Assembly (NCBI GenBank): GCA_016720565.1
Contig: JADKKJ010000001.1
Span: forward strand, 62,001-126,000
Direction: 5' to 3'
DNA: 64,000 bases
DNA from: Chitinophagaceae bacterium
Lineage (GTDB): Bacteria; Bacteroidota; Bacteroidia; Chitinophagales; Chitinophagaceae
Both the position numbers and the translations under genes were made by a program. The notes beneath the pieces are model-generated. The model saw only the letters and a list, made by a program, of their open reading frames with translations. It did not search any database and had not been told where the DNA came from. Positions 44,628-51,543 of the stretch are shown in pieces. Positions within the stretch are counted from its first letter, which is position 1, and every line of letters starts with the position of its first letter.

Positions 44628-46307
44628 ATGCAATTTAAACAAAGCTTGTTAAGACTTGCCTTTATCCTCATACCCTTTTCCGCATTCAGCCAAACAACTT
44701 TTCTTCCTATCGGCGACAGAGGCAATATACTTTTTGAGCGACTGGAAATAAAGGCCAGAACGGATTCTTCCTTTAATTTCTCAAAAGACAGGCCTTTTAG
44801 TCGGAAAATGCTGGTGGGTGCCATGGACCATTACCGTTCCGGCGGCGGCAAACTAAGCAAGGTGGATCGTTACAACCTGCAGCATTTTTATCTCAATAAC
44901 CTGGAATGGGTGCCCGAGACAGGTCGCTCCCAATACCTGAGCAAAAAGCCGATAGCCAAAAGTTTTTATAAAACGCCGGCCAACCTTTATGAGGTTCATA
45001 TAAAAGATTTTGACCTGATCGTGAACCCGGTATTTCAATATACCCTGTCAAAAGAAAGCAACAGTGATGAAAAATTATTCCTGAATACCCGGGGCGTTAG
45101 CATTAGAGGAAAGATCAGTAATAAGATAGGGTTCTATTCCTATATTACCGATAACCAGGAGCGTGATCCTTCTTATGTAAGGCAGTGGGTCTCGGACCGC
45201 CGTGCTGTACCCGGAAATGGGTTATACAAAAATTTCAAAGGCACGGGTTACGACTATTTTGACGCGCGGGGTTATATCACTTTCAATGTGGCCAAATATA
45301 TAGATGTGGTATTTGGATATGATAAGAATTTCATTGGCAACGGGCATCGCAGTCTATTGCTCAGCGATTTTTCTGCCAACAATCTTTTCCTTAAACTCAA
45401 TACCAGGATCTGGAAGTTCAACTACCAGAACCTGTTCATGGAATTGCAAACGGCCACCCCGCCCGCGGCTACACAGCTTATTCCAAAAAAATATGCCGCC
45501 ATGCACCATCTGGATATTGGCGTAACCAAATGGCTGAACATTGGGTTGTTTGAAGGAGTGATCTTTGGCCGTAAGGACCATTTTGATTTCGGTTACCTGA
45601 ACCCGATCATTTTCTACCGTTCCATTGAGCAGCAAAACGGAAGCTTTGACAACTCCATCATTGGCCTGGACCTGAAAGCCAATCTGCCTCACCGCATTCA
45701 GGTATACGGGCAATTTATGCTGGATGAGTTCCTGCTTTCCGAAGTAAAAAAGAACAGCGGATGGTGGGCAAATAAATGGGGAACGCAACTGGGTGTAAAA
45801 ATTATAGATGCTTTTGGTATCAGCAACCTGGACCTGCAGGCCGAAATGAACCGGGTTCGTCCCTTTGCCTATTCGCATTATGATTCGGTAGCCAACTACA
45901 CACATTATAACCAGCCACTGGCCCATCCGCTGATGGCCGGGTTTAAAGAATTCATAGGCATTGCCCGTTACCAGCCTGTTCCTAAATTGATCTTACAGGG
46001 TAAACTGATCTATTACCAGCAGGGAAGGGATAGCAGCAGCCGCAGTTTCGGAAGTAATATATTCCTTCCAAATACCGCTCCTTACCGGGTGGGTGATTAT
46101 GGATATTCTATAGGAAGCGGATGGAACACGAAGGTGTTCTATGCATCTTTTTTGGTCTCTTACGAGGTTCGTGAAAATATGAATGTGGACATTTCCGGTT
46201 TGTTCCGCAAACAGGAAACAACTACGGCGCCTATCACCAGTAAAAATGTATCCGTGGTTACTGTGGGCCTGAGATGGAACCTGGCACGCCGCGAATTTGA
46301 TTACTGA
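44628..46307 (+). CDS. outer-membrane protein, Wzi/RemB-like
   Basis: 559 residues with a signal peptide (LAFILIPFSAFSQ). The mature part is beta-barrel like throughout (VNPVFQYTLSKES, FNVAKYIDVVFGYDKNFIG, NNLFLKLNTRIWKFNYQNL, WLNIGLFEGVIFG, GWWANKWGTQLGVKI, VSVVTVGLRWNL). The sequence style and length match the capsule-assembly Wzi-like / gliding motility RemB group of Bacteroidota. RemB is a mobile surface protein required for some gliding in Flavobacterium; here the role is inference. Alone on its strand between pyrC and the rhodanese operon. Confidence 0.78.
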   Translation: MQFKQSLLRLAFILIPFSAFSQTTFLPIGDRGNILFERLEIKARTDSSFNFSKDRPFSRKMLVGAMDHYRSGGGKLSKVDRYNLQHFYLNNLEWVPETGRSQYLSKKPIAKSFYKTPANLYEVHIKDFDLIVNPVFQYTLSKESNSDEKLFLNTRGVSIRGKISNKIGFYSYITDNQERDPSYVRQWVSDRRAVPGNGLYKNFKGTGYDYFDARGYITFNVAKYIDVVFGYDKNFIGNGHRSLLLSDFSANNLFLKLNTRIWKFNYQNLFMELQTATPPAATQLIPKKYAAMHHLDIGVTKWLNIGLFEGVIFGRKDHFDFGYLNPIIFYRSIEQQNGSFDNSIIGLDLKANLPHRIQVYGQFMLDEFLLSEVKKNSGWWANKWGTQLGVKIIDAFGISNLDLQAEMNRVRPFAYSHYDSVANYTHYNQPLAHPLMAGFKEFIGIARYQPVPKLILQGKLIYYQQGRDSSSRSFGSNIFLPNTAPYRVGDYGYSIGSGWNTKVFYASFLVSYEVRENMNVDISGLFRKQETTTAPITSKNVSVVTVGLRWNLARREFDY

Positions 46308-46330
46308 TAAAAAGTTTCCCAGGGTACGGA

Positions 46331-46642
46331 TCAGCCACCGAGGTTCTTTTCCAGGCTATTCCAGCCTCCGCCATTGTACACTTCATATCCATGTGATTGA
46401 AGTATACTCCTGGCCGAACCGCTTCTCATGCCGGAAGCGCAACAGGTGATCACGGGTTTTTCCTTTTTAATCTTTTTCAGCTGCGATGACAATTCATTCA
46501 GCGGAATATTGACCGAATTCCGAATATGGCCTCCGGCAAATTCCTGCCGGGTGCGCACGTCAATGATCTGCGCGCCATTTTTTACTAACTCTGTCAGATC
46601 TACTTTTGGACCGCTGCTGAAAATATTGCTTAACCAACTCAT
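46331..46642 (-). CDS. single-domain rhodanese-like protein
   Basis: 103 residues. QIIDVRTRQEFAGGHI (25-40) and the active-site loop CCASGMR with catalytic Cys68 and Arg73. Clear paralog of the protein at 29782. It starts 12 bases after the DUF2892 gene stop, forming an operon behind the CRP-like palindrome at 46912. Probably a cytoplasmic sulfur carrier; the acceptor is unknown. Confidence 0.94.
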   Translation of the reverse strand: MSWLSNIFSSGPKVDLTELVKNGAQIIDVRTRQEFAGGHIRNSVNIPLNELSSQLKKIKKEKPVITCCASGMRSGSARSILQSHGYEVYNGGGWNSLEKNLGG

Positions 46643-46654
46643 AGGGATAGGTAT

Positions 46655-46858
46655 TTATTTTTTCTTACAGGTATTGATTCCAAATGGGTAATAGAGCGGA
46701 CAGAAACTGATAAAACTGGTCAGTATAAAAACGATGGCAACTACGGCAAGGATGATAGCCAGTGTTCCGGAGACGACGTGGGTGAAATAAAGTACCGCGA
46801 TCAGGAGGGCTGCAAGGATGCGTACCAGGCGATCGGCATTTCCCATGTTCTTTTTCAT
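46655..46858 (-). CDS. DUF2892 (YgaP-like) small membrane protein
   Basis: 67 residues: MKKNMGNADRLVRILAALLI matches the family opening, then two hydrophobic segments (ALLIAVLYFTHVVSGTLAII, LAVVAIVFILTSFISFC) and CPLYYPFGINTCKKK. In E. coli YgaP the same membrane part is fused to a rhodanese domain; here the two parts are encoded by consecutive genes. The arrangement suggests that the two products work together at the inner membrane in sulfur handling. Confidence 0.93.
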   Translation of the reverse strand: MKKNMGNADRLVRILAALLIAVLYFTHVVSGTLAIILAVVAIVFILTSFISFCPLYYPFGINTCKKK

Positions 46859-46911
46859 GTTGATAATTGTTTAGGTGAATGGATACACGAATTTCAACAT
46901 TTGTGCTTAGT

Positions 46912-46937
46912 CAAAATGTGACTTTAGTCACATTTTG
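46912..46937. promoter_or_regulatory. CRP/FNR-type operator palindrome
   Basis: A perfect 12-bp dyad with a two-base spacer containing TGTGA CTTTAG TCACA, flanked by AAA/TTT, equivalent to the consensus E. coli CRP site. It sits 54 bases upstream of the DUF2892 start and six bases after the MTA/SAH nucleosidase stop. A Crp/Fnr-family regulator is the expected ligand; no such gene is in the window. Confidence 0.8.
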
Positions 46938-46942
46938 GAGGG

Positions 46943-47704
46943 TTACCAATCCTGGCGGAACAGGTGGTCCAGTATGGCCACGGTATAATGGCTGGCGATC
47001 TTGTTGATAAAAGCGGGGAAATCTATAACCGATTTTTCATCTGAAGCATCAGAGATAGTGCGGACTACGGCAAAACGGAGATCATTCTCGTAACAAACCT
47101 GCGCCACTGCGGCGCCTTCCATTTCTACGCAAAGGATATGTGGCAGCAATTGCTGCAATGCCAATTTTTGTTCCTTCGAACGGAAGAATTGATCACCGCT
47201 GGCAATTTCTCCTGTATAAAGGCCGGGAGAGTGAATATCAAAATTCTTAAGTGCAGCTTCACCGACAAGGGAGTTCAGGATTTTTTGATTTATCACCTGG
47301 TTTACTGAATGGGTCAACCGAGCTCTCCAAACAGGGTCTGTTTCGATCCAGGTCTTACCCAGTAAAGGGATCTCATGCTGCGCCATAATGGGCCTTGCAT
47401 CCAGGTCATGCTGAATAAGCTTTTCAGCGATCACGATATCCCCGGTCTTCAAATTGGCATCTATAGCACCGGCCACTCCGGTGAATAAAAGATCGGTGAT
47501 GCCATATGCCTGCAACATGGTAGTGGCGGTAGAGGCGGCGGCCACTTTTCCCCAGCGGGAAAAAGCCATCACAATGTTTTTGCCATGTAGTTCACCTGCA
47601 TAGTAGATCCTTCCTCCAATAGACCTTTCGGTGCGGTTAGTTAGCAATGGAAGTAGGGATTCTATTTCTTCCGGCATAGCGCCCATGATGCCTGTTACCT
47701 GCAT
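46943..47704 (-). CDS. mtnN: 5'-methylthioadenosine/S-adenosylhomocysteine nucleosidase
   Basis: 253 residues from the ATG at 47704 (MQVTGIMGAMPEEIESLLPL), the normal MTAN opening; an upstream start would add 12 residues. Motifs: SRWGKVAAASTATTML, FTGVAGAIDANLKTGDIVIA, SGDQFFRS, CVEMEGAAVAQVCYE and TISDASDE with the catalytic Asp. MTAN hydrolyses MTA and SAH to adenine plus the thio-sugar. In menaquinone-producing Bacteroidota a close relative acts on aminofutalosine-type substrates, which cannot be ruled out. Confidence 0.93.
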   Translation of the reverse strand: MQVTGIMGAMPEEIESLLPLLTNRTERSIGGRIYYAGELHGKNIVMAFSRWGKVAAASTATTMLQAYGITDLLFTGVAGAIDANLKTGDIVIAEKLIQHDLDARPIMAQHEIPLLGKTWIETDPVWRARLTHSVNQVINQKILNSLVGEAALKNFDIHSPGLYTGEIASGDQFFRSKEQKLALQQLLPHILCVEMEGAAVAQVCYENDLRFAVVRTISDASDEKSVIDFPAFINKIASHYTVAILDHLFRQDW

Positions 47705-47778
47705 ATATGGTAAAAATAGCGCAGAAGAATTGATTTGCACTGGTGATACTTATCCGGATGACCTATAAGATGATCAGA

Positions 47779-48507
47779 TTAAGATCCGATAGGGAATGCG
47801 CCATACTGATCCATAATATTTCTCCACCAATCCCAATGCGCGGCGAAATTCATGGTAATGTGCAACAGTGCAAACAGGAAAATTCCCAGCACATAAGGCA
47901 AATGTATCTTCCCGGACCGTTTATCATCCAGTATAAGCAGCAATAATACCAGTTCCACGATAGCAAAACTCATATTAAGGCTGGAAGGAAAATCATGGAA
48001 CCAGGGTGTTAAGAATAATAATCGTGTCAGGGCCGGTGGCATCAGTACCAGGATGGTCAGCGACATATACCTGGCATGCCGGTGTATGAATTTACTATGG
48101 GCGAGGCTCATGTAAATAAAGAATATGAACATGATGATGGAAAACGCATCAATGAATGAAAGGGTATAGGGAACATCGGGCGGGTAAAGGTCTACGTTCA
48201 CCATCATGCTATGCATCATCAGCCATCCACCCACAACCAGCACAGGCACCAGGGTAAATACGGCGATCTTGCCGATCAGTTTATGCGTTGCCATCCGCCC
48301 TGTTTTATAAAACCAGGGCTGGCTGATCAAAACGACCATCCATGCCCCGGCGCTTGCACCATGTAAATGATGCCAGATGGTAGCTTTGCCTAATTGACTG
48401 AAATATGATTGGGAAAAACCGATCCAGGTGATCAGTACGCCGAGGGCGAAATAAAGAGAGGCACGGGGATAGAGTATGAACTTACCTTCAGCGGTATTTG
48501 AATTCAT
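47779..48507 (-). CDS. multi-pass membrane protein of unknown function
   Basis: 242 residues with seven predicted membrane segments (YFALGVLITWIGFSQSYF, GAWMVVLISQPWFY, IAVFTLVPVLVVGGWLMM, FSIIMFIFFIYMSLAHS, LTILVLMPPALTRLLFL, MSFAIVELVLLLLIL, VLGIFLFALLHITMNFA). His residues cluster near the first loop (HHLHGAS) and after the fourth segment (HSKFIHRHARY), which could bind metal or heme. I do not recognise a named family. It lies upstream of the MTAN gene on the same strand. Confidence 0.82.
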   Translation of the reverse strand: MNSNTAEGKFILYPRASLYFALGVLITWIGFSQSYFSQLGKATIWHHLHGASAGAWMVVLISQPWFYKTGRMATHKLIGKIAVFTLVPVLVVGGWLMMHSMMVNVDLYPPDVPYTLSFIDAFSIIMFIFFIYMSLAHSKFIHRHARYMSLTILVLMPPALTRLLFLTPWFHDFPSSLNMSFAIVELVLLLLILDDKRSGKIHLPYVLGIFLFALLHITMNFAAHWDWWRNIMDQYGAFPIGS

Positions 48508-48573
48508 AATGGCAACGTTTTCCTAAATATAGGAACTTGAACAGAATTTCAGGATGAAAATGTTCCAATCTAG

Positions 48574-48589
48574 AAGACCAGCTGGTCTT
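48574..48589. repeat. 16-base perfect palindrome
   Basis: AAGACCAGCTGGTCTT lies eight bases after the porT stop (48597) and 67 bases upstream of the membrane protein start (48507). It has no T tract on the minus strand, so it is not a normal terminator for porT; an operator role is possible. Confidence 0.4.
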
Positions 48590-48596
48590 TTATTCT

Positions 48597-49346
48597 TTAA
48601 CCTTCCAGGTGAATACTGATCACGATCATTCTTGATTGTATCTTATCAAATATGCTGGAGAATTTGAGGTTGGCATCGCGCGCATGGATATTACTCATGC
48701 CGTTAGATATCTTGATCTCGGGGGAGAAAATAAAACTATCATAAAAGAAATTAAATCCAATTCCGAATTCGGGGCCCCAATCTTTTCCTTTGATCTTTAT
48801 AAGTTCTTCTGCTCTTTTGGCCCTTGCATTACTGGCCATGTCTATATCCCCTTTTATGCCAGCGAGGGTATAGACCCGGAAATTGCCGATCCGGTCACTC
48901 TGGAATTTGATCTGGAGAGGGAAGGACATGATCACCGATTCCACTTTTTTCACTACGGCGGTCTGGTTATCGATATCCGGGTACTTTAGCTTATAGAAGA
49001 TATTTCTTTCAATGAACATCAGCTGCGGATTGAATCGAAGCTGGAAGCGGTCGGAGATCCTTGCGGTAGCCAGTAAGCCCAGCGTCAGTCCGCCTGAATT
49101 ATTAGGTTCACCAACCAGGATACTGTCCTGCTGTAAAAAAATGGGATGATGTTCTGTTTGAAATCTTGCCAGGTTAGCGCCAATGGTGATACCAAAATAA
49201 TACGGTTTGGCATCATGGTCTTCCTGGAAGATCTCTTTTTTTGAATAATTGCTGAACTGCGCGCTGCTCATTGAAGGGAGCGCGAACAGCAACAGAAAAA
49301 ATATACCAGATCCTATATGGGCTTTCTTCCCGAGTAAATACAACAT
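48597..49346 (-). CDS. porT: type IX secretion/gliding motility protein PorT (SprT)
   Basis: 249 residues with a signal peptide (IFFLLLFALPSMSSAQ). The barrel strands YYFGITIGANLARFQTEHH, GGLTLGLLATARISDRFQLR, FNPQLMFIERNIFYKL, VIMSFPLQIKFQSD, FRVYTLAGIKGDIDMAS and ISNGMSNI match the PorT/SprT family, and the position directly after ubiE is the conserved Bacteroidota arrangement. PorT is an outer-membrane protein needed for T9SS-dependent secretion. The start overlaps the end of ubiE by 34 bases; no later ATG fits the signal peptide. Confidence 0.9.
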   Translation of the reverse strand: MLYLLGKKAHIGSGIFFLLLFALPSMSSAQFSNYSKKEIFQEDHDAKPYYFGITIGANLARFQTEHHPIFLQQDSILVGEPNNSGGLTLGLLATARISDRFQLRFNPQLMFIERNIFYKLKYPDIDNQTAVVKKVESVIMSFPLQIKFQSDRIGNFRVYTLAGIKGDIDMASNARAKRAEELIKIKGKDWGPEFGIGFNFFYDSFIFSPEIKISNGMSNIHARDANLKFSSIFDKIQSRMIVISIHLEG

Positions 49347-50065
49347 ATTCCAAAAGTAAGCGGTTGAAAACCGGTTTCGATGTAACCCAGTTTTTTTAAA
49401 ATATCAGTGAATAACTGGCGGTCGGGAAAAGCATTGGATGATTCATGCAGGTATTGATATGCCTCTTTATTCTGCCTGAACCATTTTGCTACCTGCGGAG
49501 CTACGATACCCATGTACAGGTTATAAATTCCTTTGATCGCCCTGCGGCGAGGTTTGGAAAACTCAAGAACCATTAATCGGCCCCCTGGTTTCAATACTCT
49601 GTGCATTTCTCCAAGGCCTTTCTCCAGGTCAGCAAAATTCCGCACTCCAAAAGCCACCATTATGGCATCAAACGAATTATCCGGGAAGTTTATTGTTTCG
49701 GAGTCGCCCTTTTGTAAGTGGATAATATTGTTAAGGCCCTCTTTTTCAATCTTTTTAATTCCGAAATCAAGCATGTTTTGGGAAATATCGATCCCTTCGA
49801 TCCGATCTGGCTTTAACATCCGTGCTGCCATGATGGCCATATCTCCTGTACCAGTGGCCACATCCAGCAGGTAACGGGGATTATCCTTTTGAAGGCTTCG
49901 GATGGCTTTTTTTCTCCAACCCACATCCACCCTTGCAGATAATACCCGGTTGATCTGGTCATATGCCGGTGCAATGCGATCAAACATCTCAGCTACCTGT
50001 TCTTTTTTCTCTTTACCGGATCCCCTGAATGGAACGATCGGGTCGTGCGGGAATTGATTCGCCAT
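49313..50065 (-). CDS. ubiE: demethylmenaquinone methyltransferase UbiE/MenG
   Basis: 250 residues from the ATG at 50065. UbiE signatures: EMFDRIAPAYDQINRVLS, SAM-binding LLDVATGTGDMAIMAAR, NFPDNSFDAIMVAFGVRNF and KPGGRLMVLEFSKPR, with the C-terminal GIVAPQVAKWFRQNKEAY. It methylates demethylmenaquinone to menaquinone, the respiratory quinone of Bacteroidota. Divergent from engB; both starts lie very near promoter boxes. Confidence 0.97.
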   Translation of the reverse strand: MANQFPHDPIVPFRGSGKEKKEQVAEMFDRIAPAYDQINRVLSARVDVGWRKKAIRSLQKDNPRYLLDVATGTGDMAIMAARMLKPDRIEGIDISQNMLDFGIKKIEKEGLNNIIHLQKGDSETINFPDNSFDAIMVAFGVRNFADLEKGLGEMHRVLKPGGRLMVLEFSKPRRRAIKGIYNLYMGIVAPQVAKWFRQNKEAYQYLHESSNAFPDRQLFTDILKKLGYIETGFQPLTFGICCIYSGRKPI

Positions 50066-50071
50066 AGGCCG

Positions 50072-50079
50072 CAAAGTTA
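50072..50079 (-). promoter_or_regulatory. -7 box of ubiE
   Basis: TAACTTTG on the minus strand, exact TAnnTTTG, six bases before the ATG at 50065. Confidence 0.45.
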
Positions 50080-50097
50080 CTAAGGTTGCGCTTAACC

Positions 50098-50105
50098 TAT
50101 ATTTG
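50098..50105 (+). promoter_or_regulatory. -7 box of engB
   Basis: TATATTTG on the plus strand, exact TAnnTTTG, four bases before the ATG at 50110. The two divergent boxes of ubiE and engB are only 18 bases apart, so polymerases at both would compete. Confidence 0.5.
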
Positions 50106-50109
50106 CCGC

Positions 50110-50736
50110 ATGGATATAGTTTCCGCCGAATACCTTATTAGCAGCCCCGGCCACAAAGATTGCCCGGAAACGGACAAACCTGAATTCGCTTTTATTGGTC
50201 GAAGCAATGTGGGCAAATCATCCCTGATCAATATGGTAACCGGGAAGACCCAACTGGCTAAAACTTCTTCTACTCCCGGAAAGACACAGTTGATCAATCA
50301 TTTTGAGATATTTTCAAAAGATAAGAAAGGGAAGAAGGAAAAATGGTATGTGGTGGACCTTCCCGGTTATGGATATGCCAAAGTATCCAAAGGCTCACGT
50401 AATAACTGGGACAATATGATCGGTTCTTATATCCGGAAAAGGGAGAACCTGCGTATGCTGCTGGTGCTGATCGACAGCCGGCACGGGCCACAGAAACCAG
50501 ACCTTGAATTCATCAATAACCTGGGAGAATGGCAGGTGCCTTTTGCCATCGTATTTACAAAAACAGATAAGAATAAAAAGGTGGTTACAGAGAGAAATGT
50601 AATGGCTATGGCCGCGGAATTACAAAAGACATGGGAAGAACTCCCGCCCTATTTCCTCACTTCGGCCACCGAAAGAACCGGAAGGGAAGAATTACTTGAT
50701 TTCCTCGAAGAATGGTTGAATAAGCCTAGTTCCTGA
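50110..50736 (+). CDS. yihA: ribosome biogenesis GTPase EngB (YihA/YsxC)
   Basis: 208 residues from the ATG at 50110 (MDIVSAEYLISSPGHKDCPE). G-motifs in order: G1 GRSNVGKSS (30-38), G2 SSTPGKTQLINHF, G3 DLPGYGYAKV, G4 FTKTDKN and G5 TSA. EngB aids assembly of the large ribosomal subunit. A longer frame upstream has no promoter space and is rejected. The last 11 bases overlap the convergent small gene at 50726. Confidence 0.97.
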   Translation: MDIVSAEYLISSPGHKDCPETDKPEFAFIGRSNVGKSSLINMVTGKTQLAKTSSTPGKTQLINHFEIFSKDKKGKKEKWYVVDLPGYGYAKVSKGSRNNWDNMIGSYIRKRENLRMLLVLIDSRHGPQKPDLEFINNLGEWQVPFAIVFTKTDKNKKVVTERNVMAMAAELQKTWEELPPYFLTSATERTGREELLDFLEEWLNKPSS

Positions 50737-50902
50737 AGCGAATGACACCTGTTCCGGCAGCCTGCTTTGCTGAAAAATCGCCCATTAAGGTAGTAGGGGA
50801 AGAAAGGGCCGGGGCCTCAGAGTATACCTGGGACATTTTTTTTGAATCTTCCTGCGCGAAGGAAAAGATGACCACCACCAGGATGAAAAGTATTTTCACC
50901 AT
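50726..50902 (-). CDS. putative small exported peptide
   Basis: 58 residues from the ATG at 50902, or 67 from 50929. MVKILFILVVVIFSFAQ is a convincing signal peptide with the Bacteroidota-style A-Q cleavage site, leaving a mature peptide of about 41 residues without cysteines. A near-consensus box TTAATTTG (50947-50954, minus) lies upstream. No family recognised; the short length keeps confidence moderate. Its end overlaps engB by 11 bases. Confidence 0.5.
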   Translation of the reverse strand: MVKILFILVVVIFSFAQEDSKKMSQVYSEAPALSSPTTLMGDFSAKQAAGTGVIRFRN

Positions 50903-50982
50903 GGTTTTTTCGGTAAGGAATTTTGACATGAAAAGGTTTATGGGTGCAAATTAATAAAAAAATTGCTTTAAATCAATGTTCA

Positions 50983-51456
50983 TTAATTCACCACCTTATT
51001 CGCGCAACTGCTGCTGGCAAAAGCCTCCGGCTTGGCCTTAAAGGCAAAACCCATTCCCAATATATAACCCATCGCTTCCTTCAGAGCGTCATTGCTTTTG
51101 AAATGAGGATTTGTATTAATATCTGCATGCACTTCCATGTCAACGTCATATACAGTGAACAGGTCGCAGAGCTGGTAGGCGATCTCAATGCTCCTGGCCA
51201 CTTCGGTCAGCATCCTTTCCTTGATCGTGAATTGTTGCCTGGTCTTATCATTATGGATGAACATGAATCCACCATGACCTTCCCGCAGGAAAACGATCAC
51301 GGTAGCAAATTCCGTTTCCATTCCCTTTACCTGGGAATCGGTACCAATGCAAACTTTTAGATGATAGCCTTTGGCTGTTTCCCTTTTGATGGCCTGTTCT
51401 ACTGCGTCTTTGATAGGCAATTCAATGGGATCGCCGTTGAATTTTCTCCACTGCAT
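50983..51456 (-). CDS. YkuK family (DUF458) RNase H-like protein
   Basis: 157 residues. The family core VCIGTDSQVKGMETEFATVI shows an Asp (after GT) typical of the RNase H-like fold, followed by FMFIHNDKTR, LTEVARSIEIAYQL and VEVHADINTNPHFKSN, ending with an Asp/Asn-rich active-site strand. YkuK proteins are widespread but uncharacterised; nuclease activity is a guess from the fold. The ATG directly follows the T tract of the terminator at 51457-51494, so expression depends on read-through or an internal promoter. Confidence 0.9.
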   Translation of the reverse strand: MQWRKFNGDPIELPIKDAVEQAIKRETAKGYHLKVCIGTDSQVKGMETEFATVIVFLREGHGGFMFIHNDKTRQQFTIKERMLTEVARSIEIAYQLCDLFTVYDVDMEVHADINTNPHFKSNDALKEAMGYILGMGFAFKAKPEAFASSSCANKVVN

Positions 51457-51494
51457 AAAAAAAGAGGTTTTTCTAAGTTATAGAAAAACCTCTT
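51457..51494 (-). terminator. strong terminator of the metzincin gene, abutting the YkuK start codon
   Basis: On the minus strand AAGAGGTTTTTCTA / TAGAAAAACCTCTT forms a 14-bp perfect stem (positions 51462-51475 and 51481-51494) with a five-base loop, followed by T7 that ends at 51457. The next three bases are the YkuK ATG. Confidence 0.88.
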
Positions 51495-51543
51495 ATAAAC
51501 AATAGGTACGGATTATCGTTCTGTTAACAGAACGGGGAAAACT

